A DNA stretch of 64,000 nt from Vallitalea guaymasensis (GCF_018141425.1 NZ_CP058561.1:3348001-3412000), one strand, 5' to 3'; counted from the first letter of the stretch, positions 27,231 through 37,638 are shown. Numbers and translations: made by a program. The notes: a model not told the origin generated them from the sequence alone.

Positions 27231-28898
27231 ATGAAAGATTTGATACAAGACATTTACCCTAACAAAGCTCAATATCTAGCAGGAGAGCCTGTAGAGATTG
27301 TAATAGAATGGAATCCAGATATTAAGCCAACTGATGTTTGTATTTCTCTAGTGGTTTCTCATTTAGATGAAAAGTACCTGTCCATTACAAAAACAGTTGA
27401 TAATAAAAGTGGAAACTCAATAATAGAAATAGAACCTCTGGAAGTTAATGGATATGGTGTAGACATTAGTATATTTGATGAAGAAAAGATTGTAACAACC
27501 TATTCAACTGCTGTTGATGTAGCTTCAAGTCATAAGGATTCTCCAAGATATGGTTTCCTTAGCGACTTTGAATCAGATGATGTATTGGATGATGAAGATG
27601 TACTATCCATGAAAAAACTTCATATCAATATGGTACAGTTCTATGATTGGATGTATCGCCATGATGATTTAGTTAATGAAGAAGAGAACTATATTGATCT
27701 CATGGGTAAAAAAATATCATTGAATGCAATTAAGAATAAAATTGATCTTTGTCATAAAAATGGTATGAAAGCAATTGCCTATGGTGCTGTTTATGCAGCA
27801 AGCAAACCATTTTATGAAAACCATAAAGACGAGGCGTTATATAATAGCAACATGCAGCCAATATCTTTTATAGATAAGTTCATAATTATGAATATTGAAG
27901 AGAAATCTCCATGGCATAGACATATCATAAATGAATATGAGAGAGCTATTAGAGTCTTGGATTTTGATGGTATACATATGGATACTTATGGTTATCCAAA
28001 AAAAGCCGTAAGCAAGTTGAGTGATGATAATCATATAGTTAATTTAGAAAATGAATTTCCTGTATTGATCAATAATACACGAGAACAATTAAGTAAGGTA
28101 AAAAGAGATGTTACTTTAATCTTTAATAATGTTGGGAATTGGCCTGTTAGTACTACTAGTGTAGCGGACCAGGATATGGTTTATATAGAAGTGTGGAATC
28201 CTTATAGCACTTATAATCACATACAATCTATCATTAGAGATACTAGAAGAGAAACAGATAAACCTATTATACTAGCTGCCTATTTGAAACCTTTTATGGA
28301 TGAAGGGGAAGAAGCAGGGGCATATGCTCTGAAAATATTGACTGCAGCAATTATTTCCAATGGAGCATATCATTTGATACTTGGAGAAAATCAAGGGGTT
28401 TTGACACAAGGCTACTATGTGGATTATACCAAGATAAGCGATAATCTGTTTAGTGAAATAAGGAAGTATTATGATTTTATGATTAGATATTCAGACTTGT
28501 TCTATGATAAGAGCCTTATAGACGTATCTATGACTCATGCTTATGGAGATAACATGGAGTATGTTTTTGAAGGCGATGATTTTAGTGCAACAGCTGATTC
28601 TAATAAAATATGGACAATTATAAGAGAAAGTGCTGACACGAAACTAATCTCATTGATTAATTTGAAAGGAAATGATGTGATATGGAATAAGGGAAAGAAA
28701 CAACCAAAGATGAATTCTGCTATTAATCTTAAGATTCAAGTAGAAAAGGAAGTAGAAGATGTATATATTTCTTCACCAGAACAAGCTGCACCTGTAAAAT
28801 GCCCTTACAATATAGTAGCAGGTGAAAGAGGAAATATATTAATAATGGACATAAACAAACTAGAAATGTGGACAGTTATCGTAATTAAACTTGGATAG
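27231..28898 (+). CDS. Intracellular GH66 dextranase-like glycoside hydrolase
   Basis: About 555 residues. An N-terminal Ig-like domain (about 1-100), then a GH66 barrel: NMVQFYDWMYRHDD, GIHMD with candidate nucleophile Asp251, and YIEVW with candidate acid Glu320, a pattern matching the Asp and Glu used by dextranases and cycloisomaltooligosaccharide glucanotransferases. No signal peptide, so it should act on imported alpha-1,6-linked glucans. It lacks the CBM35 insertion seen in the next gene. ATG 27231 with AAAGGTG is preferred over ATG 27216. Same operon as the permeases. Confidence 0.8.
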   Translation: MKDLIQDIYPNKAQYLAGEPVEIVIEWNPDIKPTDVCISLVVSHLDEKYLSITKTVDNKSGNSIIEIEPLEVNGYGVDISIFDEEKIVTTYSTAVDVASSHKDSPRYGFLSDFESDDVLDDEDVLSMKKLHINMVQFYDWMYRHDDLVNEEENYIDLMGKKISLNAIKNKIDLCHKNGMKAIAYGAVYAASKPFYENHKDEALYNSNMQPISFIDKFIIMNIEEKSPWHRHIINEYERAIRVLDFDGIHMDTYGYPKKAVSKLSDDNHIVNLENEFPVLINNTREQLSKVKRDVTLIFNNVGNWPVSTTSVADQDMVYIEVWNPYSTYNHIQSIIRDTRRETDKPIILAAYLKPFMDEGEEAGAYALKILTAAIISNGAYHLILGENQGVLTQGYYVDYTKISDNLFSEIRKYYDFMIRYSDLFYDKSLIDVSMTHAYGDNMEYVFEGDDFSATADSNKIWTIIRESADTKLISLINLKGNDVIWNKGKKQPKMNSAINLKIQVEKEVEDVYISSPEQAAPVKCPYNIVAGERGNILIMDINKLEMWTVIVIKLG

Positions 28899-28937
28899 AT
28901 ATGTTAGATACTATATATGAAAATGAGGAGTGGAAAG

Positions 28938-31900
28938 ATGAAAAAATTAATGAGTTTATTTTTATCTCTTAGCTTACTTTTATTAACAATAAACACGACT
29001 GGTAATATTGCATTCGCTGCTGATAATTGTACTATTACTGAAGTTAGCGTTGATAAAGCGAGATATAATACTGGTGATAATGTTACTATTTCTATTGAAA
29101 TAAATAACCCGGATAGCATGGCAGTATCAAAAACAGTAACAACTAAAATATATCATTTAGAAAATCTTGTTGATACTTATAGTTCTGTTGTTGATGTTCA
29201 GCCTAATACAGCTACTACTCATACAGTAACATGGACAGCACCTAGCAACAATTACACAGGCTATTTAATATCAGCAGACATAGGTGATGGTGTTGAGGTT
29301 ACTACTGGAGTTGATGTGTCCAATGATTTCACAAGATATCCTAGATATGGATATTCTGTAGATTTTCCTGTTGGAGAAACGTTAGAAGAAAGTAATGAGA
29401 TGATAGAAAAGTTAGCAAAAGATTATAATATCAATGTTGTCCAATACTATGATTGGATGTATAGACATGATATGAACTTCCCTAGTACAGGAAATACATG
29501 GGTTGATTTGTTTGGTAACACTATTAGTGAAACAACTCTTCAAAATAGAATTGATAAGGGACATGCTCTCAACCAAAGTGCTATGGCTTATCAAATGGCA
29601 TATATGGTACGTGAAGATTATGAAGATTATAGTGCTAAAAAAGAATGGGGTCTTTATAGAAACAAAGATTACAATATAAGTTATGATAAAGATAACCCAT
29701 CAACTATTAATAACATAGATCAATTGATTTTCCCACTTGAAGGAAGTCCAGCACCTATATTATTTGCAATGAACCCAGCTAATAAGGATTGGCAGGATTT
29801 CATGAATAATCAATATACTTTAGCTGTTAACCGTTTAGGTTTTGATGGTATACAAATAGACCAAATGGGTGATTTCTGGGGAAACATTAATTATTATGAT
29901 TACTGGGGTAATTACGTTGACCTTAGTAAAACATTCTCAGATTTTGTTAATGATTCAAAAGAAGCATTGACCAATAATAATAGCAGTAAAAATTATTTGA
30001 CAATGAATGCTGTTAATGGAGCAGTACCACCAAATGATAGATTCTCAACATGGGATATCATGAATAATGCTGATACAGATTTCCAATTCAGTGAAATCTG
30101 GCAGAATTCTCCTACATATGATAGTTTGAAAAAATATATTGAATGGCAAAAATTAACAGATGGTGGAAAAACAATGGTTCTAGCTGCTTATATGAATCAA
30201 CATACTAACGCTGGAACTCTATATGAAGCTGAAAATGCAAGTCTTAGCGGCTTAACAAGCGGAAATGATAATGGTACAACTTATATTACTGGTTTTGATA
30301 GTGCTGGTGATAGTGCTGACTTTAATATTTCAGTTCCAGAAGATGGAGTATATACTTTAGTATTCAGATTCTCTAATGGAGCTTCAGCAAGAGCAGATAA
30401 AAATATTTATGTTGACAATGAAAAAGTCATGACAGCTTATTTTGATTTGACTAGAACTGGATTAATGCCTGCTAACCCAAGCTGGTCTAATTATTCTAAC
30501 GAAGCAGCTTTTACAGATCCAAAAACTTTATATCTTACAGCAGGAAATCATAGTATTAAAGTACAACATGACAGTGATAATACTGGAGATATTCGTGTGG
30601 ATAGTGTTACACTTGGTACTTTTAACAAAGCTTCTGTTCGTTTAACAGATTCAGCAATAGCTGCATCAGGTGCTATGCATATTGAAATGGGAACTGGACT
30701 AAGTATGGCTAATGGATCAAGTAATTTCTGTGATACAGTTATGCTAGGTCATCCATATTATCCAAAAGCTTTCAAAATGATGAGAGATGATTTGAGAAAT
30801 GAAATGCAAAATCATTATGACTTCATTACTGCTTATGAAAATCTTCTATATGACCCAGATATCAACCCTGTTGATGGAGGAACACAAACAATCAGCATTG
30901 AAAATGAAAGTGTTACTGGTTCAGGTGAAAGCGGTAATATATGGTTTATACCAAAAACAAAAAATGACGACTATGGTATAGTGCATTTAATTAATTTAAC
31001 ATCAGAGACTAATACTAATTGGAGAGATGTTACTGATGAGCCAACAACTAAGAACAACCTTCAAGTAAAATATTATATACCTTATCATAAAACAGTATCC
31101 AACTTATATATGGCTAGTCCAGATAGAAATGATTGTATGACAGAGAACCTTTCATTTACTACAGGTACAGATAGTGTTGGTAAGTATATTAGTTTTACAG
31201 TACCTGAGTTAAAATATTGGGATATGATTTATTTTACATTTGGTAACGAAAGTGAACCATCAATATATGAAGCAGAAGATTCAATTAAAAAAGATGTAGG
31301 TACTAATAATGACCATAATGGTTATACAGGATCCGGATTTGTTGATTCCTATGGAGAAACATGGGATAGCGTTTCATTTGATATAGAAGTTGAAGAAGAA
31401 GGAGATTATACATTACGCTTCTCATATGCTAATGCAACAGGTAGTGAGTGCAGTAGAGAGCTTATTGTAGATAATCAGAACAAAGGTAAGATATCCTTCC
31501 AACCATTATCAGATTGGGATACTTGGGGAATAGCTGAAAAAGGAGTTCATCTATTACCAGGTAGACATAGATTAGTAGTGTTAGTAACTCATGAATATAC
31601 TGGTTTCATTAATCTAGATAATTTACGTGTTTCTAAGCTATCTGAGAGTGTTAGAGGAGTATACATGAATAACTGGAAAGATTCAGTATACTTATGGAAA
31701 GAAACTCAAAATAACTTAACAAAACCTTTATTTACTGATGGACCATCTATATATGAGTTAAGATTCTACGAAAAAACAGATGCTGATGATTATAATAGAA
31801 ATGAAATCAAGAATTACAGTATGTTCTTTAGAGATGAAACTGATAACAAGGTATATACAACTGGAAGTAATTTCAGAGCTTCAGGTCATTTTGGTGATGA

Positions 31901-34406
31901 TGGAATTTTCTATACTGATTATGAGACTTATGCAGGAGAAAAAATGTCTCCAGAGATATCAAGAGATTATGCAGCAATACCTAATGAGAATTTCATGGTT
32001 GTAAGATATACTGTTAAGAATAATACAGGAAGTGAAAAGACTTATAATATCATGGATATGCTTCATGTGGATAATCATAGCAATAATGATATAACAGCTT
32101 CCTATGATTCTACTAAGCAAGTAACTACTATAGATATGAGTGGAGCAGGACAGTATTATATAGCTCATGGTACATTGGAATCATCTGTCAATGGTTACCA
32201 AATAGCAGATGATACAGTATCTGATACAAATAGCAATATTTGTTCACCATGGCATACCTTTAATAACGATGGTACTTTGAAAAACAATGGTTCTGTAACT
32301 TGTAGAGAAGATATTTCAACTGCATTCACTAAGTCAGTTACTTTACAATCACAAGAATCAACTGATATTTATTTTTATATAGCAATAGGTAAAGATAATG
32401 TAGAAATTCAAAATGCCATTGATACAGCAACAGGTCAAAATGGCAGCTATTGGATGAATACTATGGAAACTAATTACTCAAATTGGTTGAATGAAGGTAA
32501 ATCTGTAAACTTTGACCAGCCAGAATTAAATTATTGTTATGAAAATATATCTGTAGCATTAAAACAATCAATTGTACCTGGAACATATAATGATGGTACA
32601 AAAGATGTAGCAAAATTTGCATCACTACCAGCTACAACTAATCCATCAGCTTATTCTTATAAGGTATGGGCAAGAGATTCAGCTGTTACAGCGATGTCAC
32701 TAGATGCTTCAGGTCATACTGATGAAGCTGAATACTATTGGTATTGGTTAGCAGATCGTCAAATAAAGGTTGATCATGGTGATTGGAGAAAACCAGGTAC
32801 TTTCTGGACTTGTTATTGGATCTGGAATAATGACCCAGTATCTTTTGTTGAACCAGAGTATGATTCTATAGGTATGTTCCTAGTAGGAGCTTATAGACAT
32901 TATGAAAGTTTGGAGGAACCAGCCAAAACTAACTTCCTTAACAATATTTGGGAAGATTATAGAAGGTCAGCTGATTTTGCAATGAACCACATTGATTCAA
33001 ATGGTTTTGGTAAAGCAGATTGCTCCATATGGGAAGAACAGATTGAATATAATGCATTTACAGAAGCTCTTTATGCTGCTGGTTTAGATGCTGCTCAAGA
33101 AATGGCAAAAGCTAAAGGATTACAGTCTTTAGCAGATAATTATAATGGTGCTGCAGGTTCTATACGTTCAGCTATCCAAAGAAGTTCAACAGATTCAGTA
33201 CCAGGATTATGGAATCAAACAGACCCTAATAATAGATATTACAATAGAGCTGTTAACCTTAATAATACACCAAGAACAACAGTAGATGCTTCAAGTGATG
33301 TTTTAGTTACTTATGGTGTTATTGATATGATGTCAAAGCGTGCTTATGACCATTATAATAAAGTCAATAATACAATAGCTCATGATACATATGGTATAAC
33401 AAGATATGAAGGAGATAGTTTCTATTCAGGTAAGAATTCTTGGGATCCAGGTGGAGTTGAAGCATTTGAAGATGAGCCTTCTTGGCCACAGATGACTATG
33501 TGGGTAGCAATGATGGAACTTTTCAGCGGTTATGATTCTCTAAGAGACAATGCTCTACGACGTCTAGAATGGTTTGCTGACAGAACTGCATTAGGTTATG
33601 CACCACAAGGAGAAGCTGTTTCCAATGTTACATTAAAACCAATTATCAGTACTATGATAGAGCCTATTACAGGAGCTGCATATATTATGACTGCTTTAAC
33701 TTACGAAGATAAATTTGATATGCGTATTACACCAAATCAATATAATGCTGGTGCTAGATACACTGTTAATGTTCATGATGGATGCAGAGATACAAGTAAT
33801 GCTTATGATACTATATCAGATTGGCATCAATGGACATACATACCTTATTACTTAGATAAAATAGGTGATAATACTGCTGGTGATTCATCAAGAGATATTA
33901 AAAAGATATATATTTCCAATGATGATAATAATATGTACATTAGAATTGATAATGTAGGAAATACTTTACCTAATTATAACGTAAATAATGATAAGTTCGT
34001 AGTATCCGTTTACTCACAAGATTTTAGTAATGGAAGCATTAATACTACTAACAACGGTTTCTACGGTTCAGCATTAGATAGAGACTATGGATATATGGTT
34101 ACTAGAAGAAGTGATGATTCCAATTACACAGCTTATAATGTAGATTCTAATAACAGTTGGCAATTGGATAAACAAATCACTAGTGTTATAGCACCTCAAT
34201 GGGAAAGTACTTCTGGTAGAATAGAGATGGTTATTCCACTATCAGAACTTTCAAGTGGAAGTGTTAGTACTGGAGATTGGGCTAATATGAAGATTGCATT
34301 AGGACTAGATAATGGTTCAGGTATGCAGGAAACAGACTATATGAATATTCATTATAGAATTACTGGTAACAATGAAAGCTGGTTATTTGGTAATTCAGAA
34401 GAGTAA
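28938..34406 (+). CDS. Secreted GH66 dextranase - GH15 glucoamylase-type fusion with CBM35 modules
   Basis: About 1822 residues, preceded by GAGGAG. Signal peptide (1-28, ends IAFAA). GH66 part: Ig-like region, QYYDWMYRH, candidate nucleophile Asp308 (GIQIDQMG), candidate acid Glu386 (FSEIW). A CBM35-like module is inserted at about 427-560 (LYEAENASLSG), as in cycloisomaltooligosaccharide glucanotransferases; a second at about 774-899 (SIYEAEDSIKKDV). A GH15-type catalytic part spans about 905-1600 (YKVWARDSAVTAMSLDASG, SIWEEQIEYNAFTEALY, PITGAAYIMTAL). A further beta-rich C-terminal module (about 1600-1822) is unassigned. No SLH or LPXTG anchor. It would cut dextran outside and trim ends, feeding the importer. 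Last gene before a terminator at 34446. Confidence 0.82.
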   Translation: MKKLMSLFLSLSLLLLTINTTGNIAFAADNCTITEVSVDKARYNTGDNVTISIEINNPDSMAVSKTVTTKIYHLENLVDTYSSVVDVQPNTATTHTVTWTAPSNNYTGYLISADIGDGVEVTTGVDVSNDFTRYPRYGYSVDFPVGETLEESNEMIEKLAKDYNINVVQYYDWMYRHDMNFPSTGNTWVDLFGNTISETTLQNRIDKGHALNQSAMAYQMAYMVREDYEDYSAKKEWGLYRNKDYNISYDKDNPSTINNIDQLIFPLEGSPAPILFAMNPANKDWQDFMNNQYTLAVNRLGFDGIQIDQMGDFWGNINYYDYWGNYVDLSKTFSDFVNDSKEALTNNNSSKNYLTMNAVNGAVPPNDRFSTWDIMNNADTDFQFSEIWQNSPTYDSLKKYIEWQKLTDGGKTMVLAAYMNQHTNAGTLYEAENASLSGLTSGNDNGTTYITGFDSAGDSADFNISVPEDGVYTLVFRFSNGASARADKNIYVDNEKVMTAYFDLTRTGLMPANPSWSNYSNEAAFTDPKTLYLTAGNHSIKVQHDSDNTGDIRVDSVTLGTFNKASVRLTDSAIAASGAMHIEMGTGLSMANGSSNFCDTVMLGHPYYPKAFKMMRDDLRNEMQNHYDFITAYENLLYDPDINPVDGGTQTISIENESVTGSGESGNIWFIPKTKNDDYGIVHLINLTSETNTNWRDVTDEPTTKNNLQVKYYIPYHKTVSNLYMASPDRNDCMTENLSFTTGTDSVGKYISFTVPELKYWDMIYFTFGNESEPSIYEAEDSIKKDVGTNNDHNGYTGSGFVDSYGETWDSVSFDIEVEEEGDYTLRFSYANATGSECSRELIVDNQNKGKISFQPLSDWDTWGIAEKGVHLLPGRHRLVVLVTHEYTGFINLDNLRVSKLSESVRGVYMNNWKDSVYLWKETQNNLTKPLFTDGPSIYELRFYEKTDADDYNRNEIKNYSMFFRDETDNKVYTTGSNFRASGHFGDDGIFYTDYETYAGEKMSPEISRDYAAIPNENFMVVRYTVKNNTGSEKTYNIMDMLHVDNHSNNDITASYDSTKQVTTIDMSGAGQYYIAHGTLESSVNGYQIADDTVSDTNSNICSPWHTFNNDGTLKNNGSVTCREDISTAFTKSVTLQSQESTDIYFYIAIGKDNVEIQNAIDTATGQNGSYWMNTMETNYSNWLNEGKSVNFDQPELNYCYENISVALKQSIVPGTYNDGTKDVAKFASLPATTNPSAYSYKVWARDSAVTAMSLDASGHTDEAEYYWYWLADRQIKVDHGDWRKPGTFWTCYWIWNNDPVSFVEPEYDSIGMFLVGAYRHYESLEEPAKTNFLNNIWEDYRRSADFAMNHIDSNGFGKADCSIWEEQIEYNAFTEALYAAGLDAAQEMAKAKGLQSLADNYNGAAGSIRSAIQRSSTDSVPGLWNQTDPNNRYYNRAVNLNNTPRTTVDASSDVLVTYGVIDMMSKRAYDHYNKVNNTIAHDTYGITRYEGDSFYSGKNSWDPGGVEAFEDEPSWPQMTMWVAMMELFSGYDSLRDNALRRLEWFADRTALGYAPQGEAVSNVTLKPIISTMIEPITGAAYIMTALTYEDKFDMRITPNQYNAGARYTVNVHDGCRDTSNAYDTISDWHQWTYIPYYLDKIGDNTAGDSSRDIKKIYISNDDNNMYIRIDNVGNTLPNYNVNNDKFVVSVYSQDFSNGSINTTNNGFYGSALDRDYGYMVTRRSDDSNYTAYNVDSNNSWQLDKQITSVIAPQWESTSGRIEMVIPLSELSSGSVSTGDWANMKIALGLDNGSGMQETDYMNIHYRITGNNESWLFGNSEE

Positions 34407-34445
34407 AAGTTAATAAAATTAGATTATGTAAATATTACGTTGTAA

Positions 34446-34476
34446 AGGAGCTGGCTATGCCAGCTCCTCTATTTTA
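34446..34476 (+). terminator. Terminator after the GH66-GH15 gene
   Basis: GGAGCTGGC (34447-34455), loop TAT, GCCAGCTCC (34459-34467), then TCTATTTT. Nine-base-pair GC-rich stem, 40 bases after the stop. Confidence 0.9.
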
Positions 34477-34490
34477 GTTATGTAATTATA

Positions 34491-34808
34491 TTATCTAGAC
34501 TTTAATATTTCCATTATAGCTTTTAATGTGAAGAGAATAAGTAAGATAACAATAAATAATTTTCCTTTTCTATTGGATTCTCTAAAATCCCTTATTGTAT
34601 ATCTAATCAGACTTATTAATAATGTAATAATAAATATACAAAATACCAAAGAGATAAACATATATAATTTTTCTTGAATCATAACTTCATTACCTATTAT
34701 TAATTCCATCACTGTTAAAAGCAGTACTAGAACAATTGATATTGAGAATATAATAAGCCAGTATTTTTTCTTAGTCAGTATTTTGAACTCACGATTATCG
34801 TTTTTCAT
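34491..34808 (-). CDS. Small membrane protein of the toxin module
   Basis: 105 residues, unrecognised. A basic N-terminus (MKNDNREFKILTKKKYW) is followed by about three hydrophobic segments (roughly 15-35, 45-67, 83-100). It lies 86 bases after the putative immunity gene on the same strand, so it may protect against the toxin or be an unrelated membrane protein. AAAGGA precedes ATG. Confidence 0.55.
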   Translation of the reverse strand: MKNDNREFKILTKKKYWLIIFSISIVLVLLLTVMELIIGNEVMIQEKLYMFISLVFCIFIITLLISLIRYTIRDFRESNRKGKLFIVILLILFTLKAIMEILKSR

Positions 34809-34894
34809 CTTTAGTCCTTTAATAACTTAATTTAATTGTATATCTTTAATCGACTATTTTATTTAGAATGGTTATTAATAACATTATTCTTATT

Positions 34895-35380
34895 TCAAAA
34901 ATATACTTTGTTTAAATAATCTACTATATCTTCTTTCTTAATACTTAGAATTACTTCATCAAGATACTTGAATTTTAGTATAGGTTTTTTTATTTCAATA
35001 AGAGCATCTACTTCATCTAATAAAATATCTTTTTTGAATACGAATTGTTCCTTTTTTATAAAATTATATTGATTCGCTATTTTAGTGTCTTGGGTGAATA
35101 AAGATAATGAATTATTTTCTAATATGAACCGTCCTATAGCCCATGGCTCAAATTCTAATCCTTTATACATTACCTTATATTTTAGTTCGTAAGCGAATTC
35201 AATTTCATCCATATCCACTTTCTTAACTAATATATTACGATGTTTATTACCTAACACGTCAATATATTCTTTGAATCCTATATTAATATCTCTAATATCA
35301 TTACTAGTTAATTCTAAAACGTTGTTGGTAATATTTAATAAATATGTTTTGTTTCTATGCAAACAGTAATTTTTACTCAT
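34895..35380 (-). CDS. Putative immunity protein of the WXG-like toxin
   Basis: About 162 residues, soluble, unrecognised: MSKNYCLHRNKTYLLNITN and later NIGFKEYIDVLGNKHRNILV, mixed alpha/beta with many acidic and basic residues. It starts eight bases after the toxin stop, with GTGAGG in front of ATG 35380 (an in-frame GTG at 35392 overlaps that site). Position right after a polymorphic toxin gene is the rule for immunity proteins. The function is inferred from context only. Confidence 0.55.
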   Translation of the reverse strand: MSKNYCLHRNKTYLLNITNNVLELTSNDIRDINIGFKEYIDVLGNKHRNILVKKVDMDEIEFAYELKYKVMYKGLEFEPWAIGRFILENNSLSLFTQDTKIANQYNFIKKEQFVFKKDILLDEVDALIEIKKPILKFKYLDEVILSIKKEDIVDYLNKVYF

Positions 35381-35388
35381 TTTATACC

Positions 35389-37638
35389 TCACTTTAATTC
35401 AATCCATTTGATTTTTTCATCGAATATAAATTGTTGGGTTACTGCTCCAGTTTTACTATCTACTATTTTAAATATATCTCCATTAACGAAGTCTCTTGGG
35501 TCTTGATAGTATTCTGGTAATACAATATTCTTACTGCCGGTAAACCCTTTACCTGTAAATGGATAATTATCTACTGTTGGTTCCCAATTTGGAATAGATA
35601 ATTTATTAGAATCACCAACTGTATATTCTATAGTTCCATAGAATTTATCTGGTGCTCCTGTGGATTTTGATATTCCATCGACTCCATTTGTAACTTTAAA
35701 AGAAGTATTATCATAATCTAATCTAGCGCCTTCAAATTTTTCAGGCAATGTTTTTATGTTTACTCCATGTTCTTTGACTGCTGTAAAACCTCTTACGCCA
35801 TTATAATCTGGATTATATAAATAATTATAAATATCACTTTGTGGTACAATCTTTGACATTGTTGTATCAGCAGATGGTATTCCTATCTGATTCCTTATAG
35901 AATCTACTAATGCCTTTTCATTGTCATTTAACGCCCTGTCAGGATGTAGTAATTCAACAAATTCATCAGTCGAATAACCATTCTCGTTAATAATATTTTT
36001 TATGTTATCACAGGTATTTAATTCAACTTTGCTTGTAGTTTTTCCAAGCTTTTTCTCAATCTTCTCTACTACATTATCAATAGTATCTTGTATTTTGGTA
36101 GTAAAATTATCCAACATAGATGATATACCGTCAACAATCTTACTTATACCTTTTTTAGCTCCACCTAGCATCTTACTAATAAAAGGACTATCAAGGAGAT
36201 TATCAATGGAATTAGGTAAGTTCTTTAACCATGAAACCATATGTGTACAAGCTTCTTTGATCTTCTCTATAATAGCTTTTGGATTATCTATTTTAGATAA
36301 TATCTTAGCTATAGCCTTAGCGTCATCACCTGCGTTAAATATCTTTTTAAGTATTCCTTTTATTCCTTGTCCAATAGCTGGTATAAAAGCTATACATGAT
36401 AGAGCAACATTTACAAAATCATTCTGTAATAAGTACAATCCAGCGTTAATTAAATCACATACATCGCCACAAAATGGCACCCATCCAACTATATCAAGGA
36501 CTGTATGTGTCCATTCTAAAGCTGTATCCAAAGCACTACTGTTCTCTTCTTTTTCCTTTTCTTCTGCCTTTCTTATAGCTTCCTCGTTACGATTATAAAT
36601 CTCAAGATATTTAGCATCTATCTGCTCTAAAGTTAATGCTCCCTTATCTTTATAAACCATAAGGGTAGCCAATAGTTGTGGGTAATACTTAGGATTTATC
36701 CCTCTGCTGCTTGGATCAGTTGCCATCCATCCTAGTACCATAGCATGACCAGCTTCTTTATAAGATGGTATATTACTAATTGCACACCTGTACTTATCAT
36801 CTAGATCAGGAAAAGTGTTTAATGTACTCATCCATGGTTCATAATCTAGTGTAGCTATATCATTAGGTAATTCCTTCATAGCTTCTTGATGTTTTATAGC
36901 TAAATCTTTCAGATTTTCATAAACAGGAGCAAAAAACTCACCTATCTTTTTAATATGAGACCAGATATTATTCCAGATATTAGAAAATACGGATTCAAAA
37001 TCATTAGTTTTATCAACTGCCGTATATTCGCCTTTATATTTATTAATAAGAGGGTCATTGCCTGTTATATTAAAATCACCAGTCTCAATAAGTATATTAT
37101 TATAAGAAGGTAATCCAGCCCAGTAAGCAATACCTGCACAAGGCTTTATATCAATAAAGCTATCAGCTGTTTTTAGAGCATTTCTTGGGTCATCTAATAC
37201 AAAGAAATCAATAGTTGCCTGTCCTATTCTACGGAAAAAGTCAAGTAAATGTTTTATGCTAGAACTGAAATCAAAAACTTTAAAAGGATAGTTATCCGTA
37301 GGATAATTAGAGTTATCATTACTACTTATAGAAGAATCAATAGTAAGATTGTCTAAACCAACTAACTTGCTAATACTATCTTCAGCTTGACTATATGCTT
37401 GTCCTGATGAATTTATAAAATCTCCTAACCTAAAGATTTCATCCTCAAGTTTGCTCAATTCATGATATAGATTCCTCATGGTACTATCTATACTATTCCG
37501 TGATTTGATATCCCAGTCCAACGAATTACGTATAGAATTAAAATTGTCTTTTACATTGTCAACATTAGATGCAATACTTTTTACTCTACTTTCATTTCTA
37601 CTTAATTCTTGGTAGTGTATTGTTAATTCAGATATAAT
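35389..37638 (-). CDS. Polymorphic toxin with WXG100-like N-terminus
   Basis: About 749 residues if it starts at ATT 37638 (or ATA 37635). The N-terminal 95 residues form two helices around SLDWDIKSR, the shape of WXG100/LXG substrates of the type VII (Esx) secretion system. The middle has a hydrophobic pretoxin-like block (LDIVGWVPFCGDVCDLINAG...FIPAIGQGIKG, about residues 370-430). The last roughly 170 residues (from about 580) are a different, Asp/Asn/Gly-rich domain that is probably the toxic part; I do not recognise its activity. GGAGGTGAG lies just before ATT/ATA, while the TTG at 37521 has no ribosome binding site and would remove the first helix. Confidence 0.65.
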   Translation of the reverse strand: MISELTIHYQELSRNESRVKSIASNVDNVKDNFNSIRNSLDWDIKSRNSIDSTMRNLYHELSKLEDEIFRLGDFINSSGQAYSQAEDSISKLVGLDNLTIDSSISSNDNSNYPTDNYPFKVFDFSSSIKHLLDFFRRIGQATIDFFVLDDPRNALKTADSFIDIKPCAGIAYWAGLPSYNNILIETGDFNITGNDPLINKYKGEYTAVDKTNDFESVFSNIWNNIWSHIKKIGEFFAPVYENLKDLAIKHQEAMKELPNDIATLDYEPWMSTLNTFPDLDDKYRCAISNIPSYKEAGHAMVLGWMATDPSSRGINPKYYPQLLATLMVYKDKGALTLEQIDAKYLEIYNRNEEAIRKAEEKEKEENSSALDTALEWTHTVLDIVGWVPFCGDVCDLINAGLYLLQNDFVNVALSCIAFIPAIGQGIKGILKKIFNAGDDAKAIAKILSKIDNPKAIIEKIKEACTHMVSWLKNLPNSIDNLLDSPFISKMLGGAKKGISKIVDGISSMLDNFTTKIQDTIDNVVEKIEKKLGKTTSKVELNTCDNIKNIINENGYSTDEFVELLHPDRALNDNEKALVDSIRNQIGIPSADTTMSKIVPQSDIYNYLYNPDYNGVRGFTAVKEHGVNIKTLPEKFEGARLDYDNTSFKVTNGVDGISKSTGAPDKFYGTIEYTVGDSNKLSIPNWEPTVDNYPFTGKGFTGSKNIVLPEYYQDPRDFVNGDIFKIVDSKTGAVTQQFIFDEKIKWIELK

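Noticed and set aside
37401-37521. TTG at 37521 as toxin start
   Set aside because: No ribosome binding site and it would delete the first WXG-like helix; the frame is open upstream to a perfect SD.
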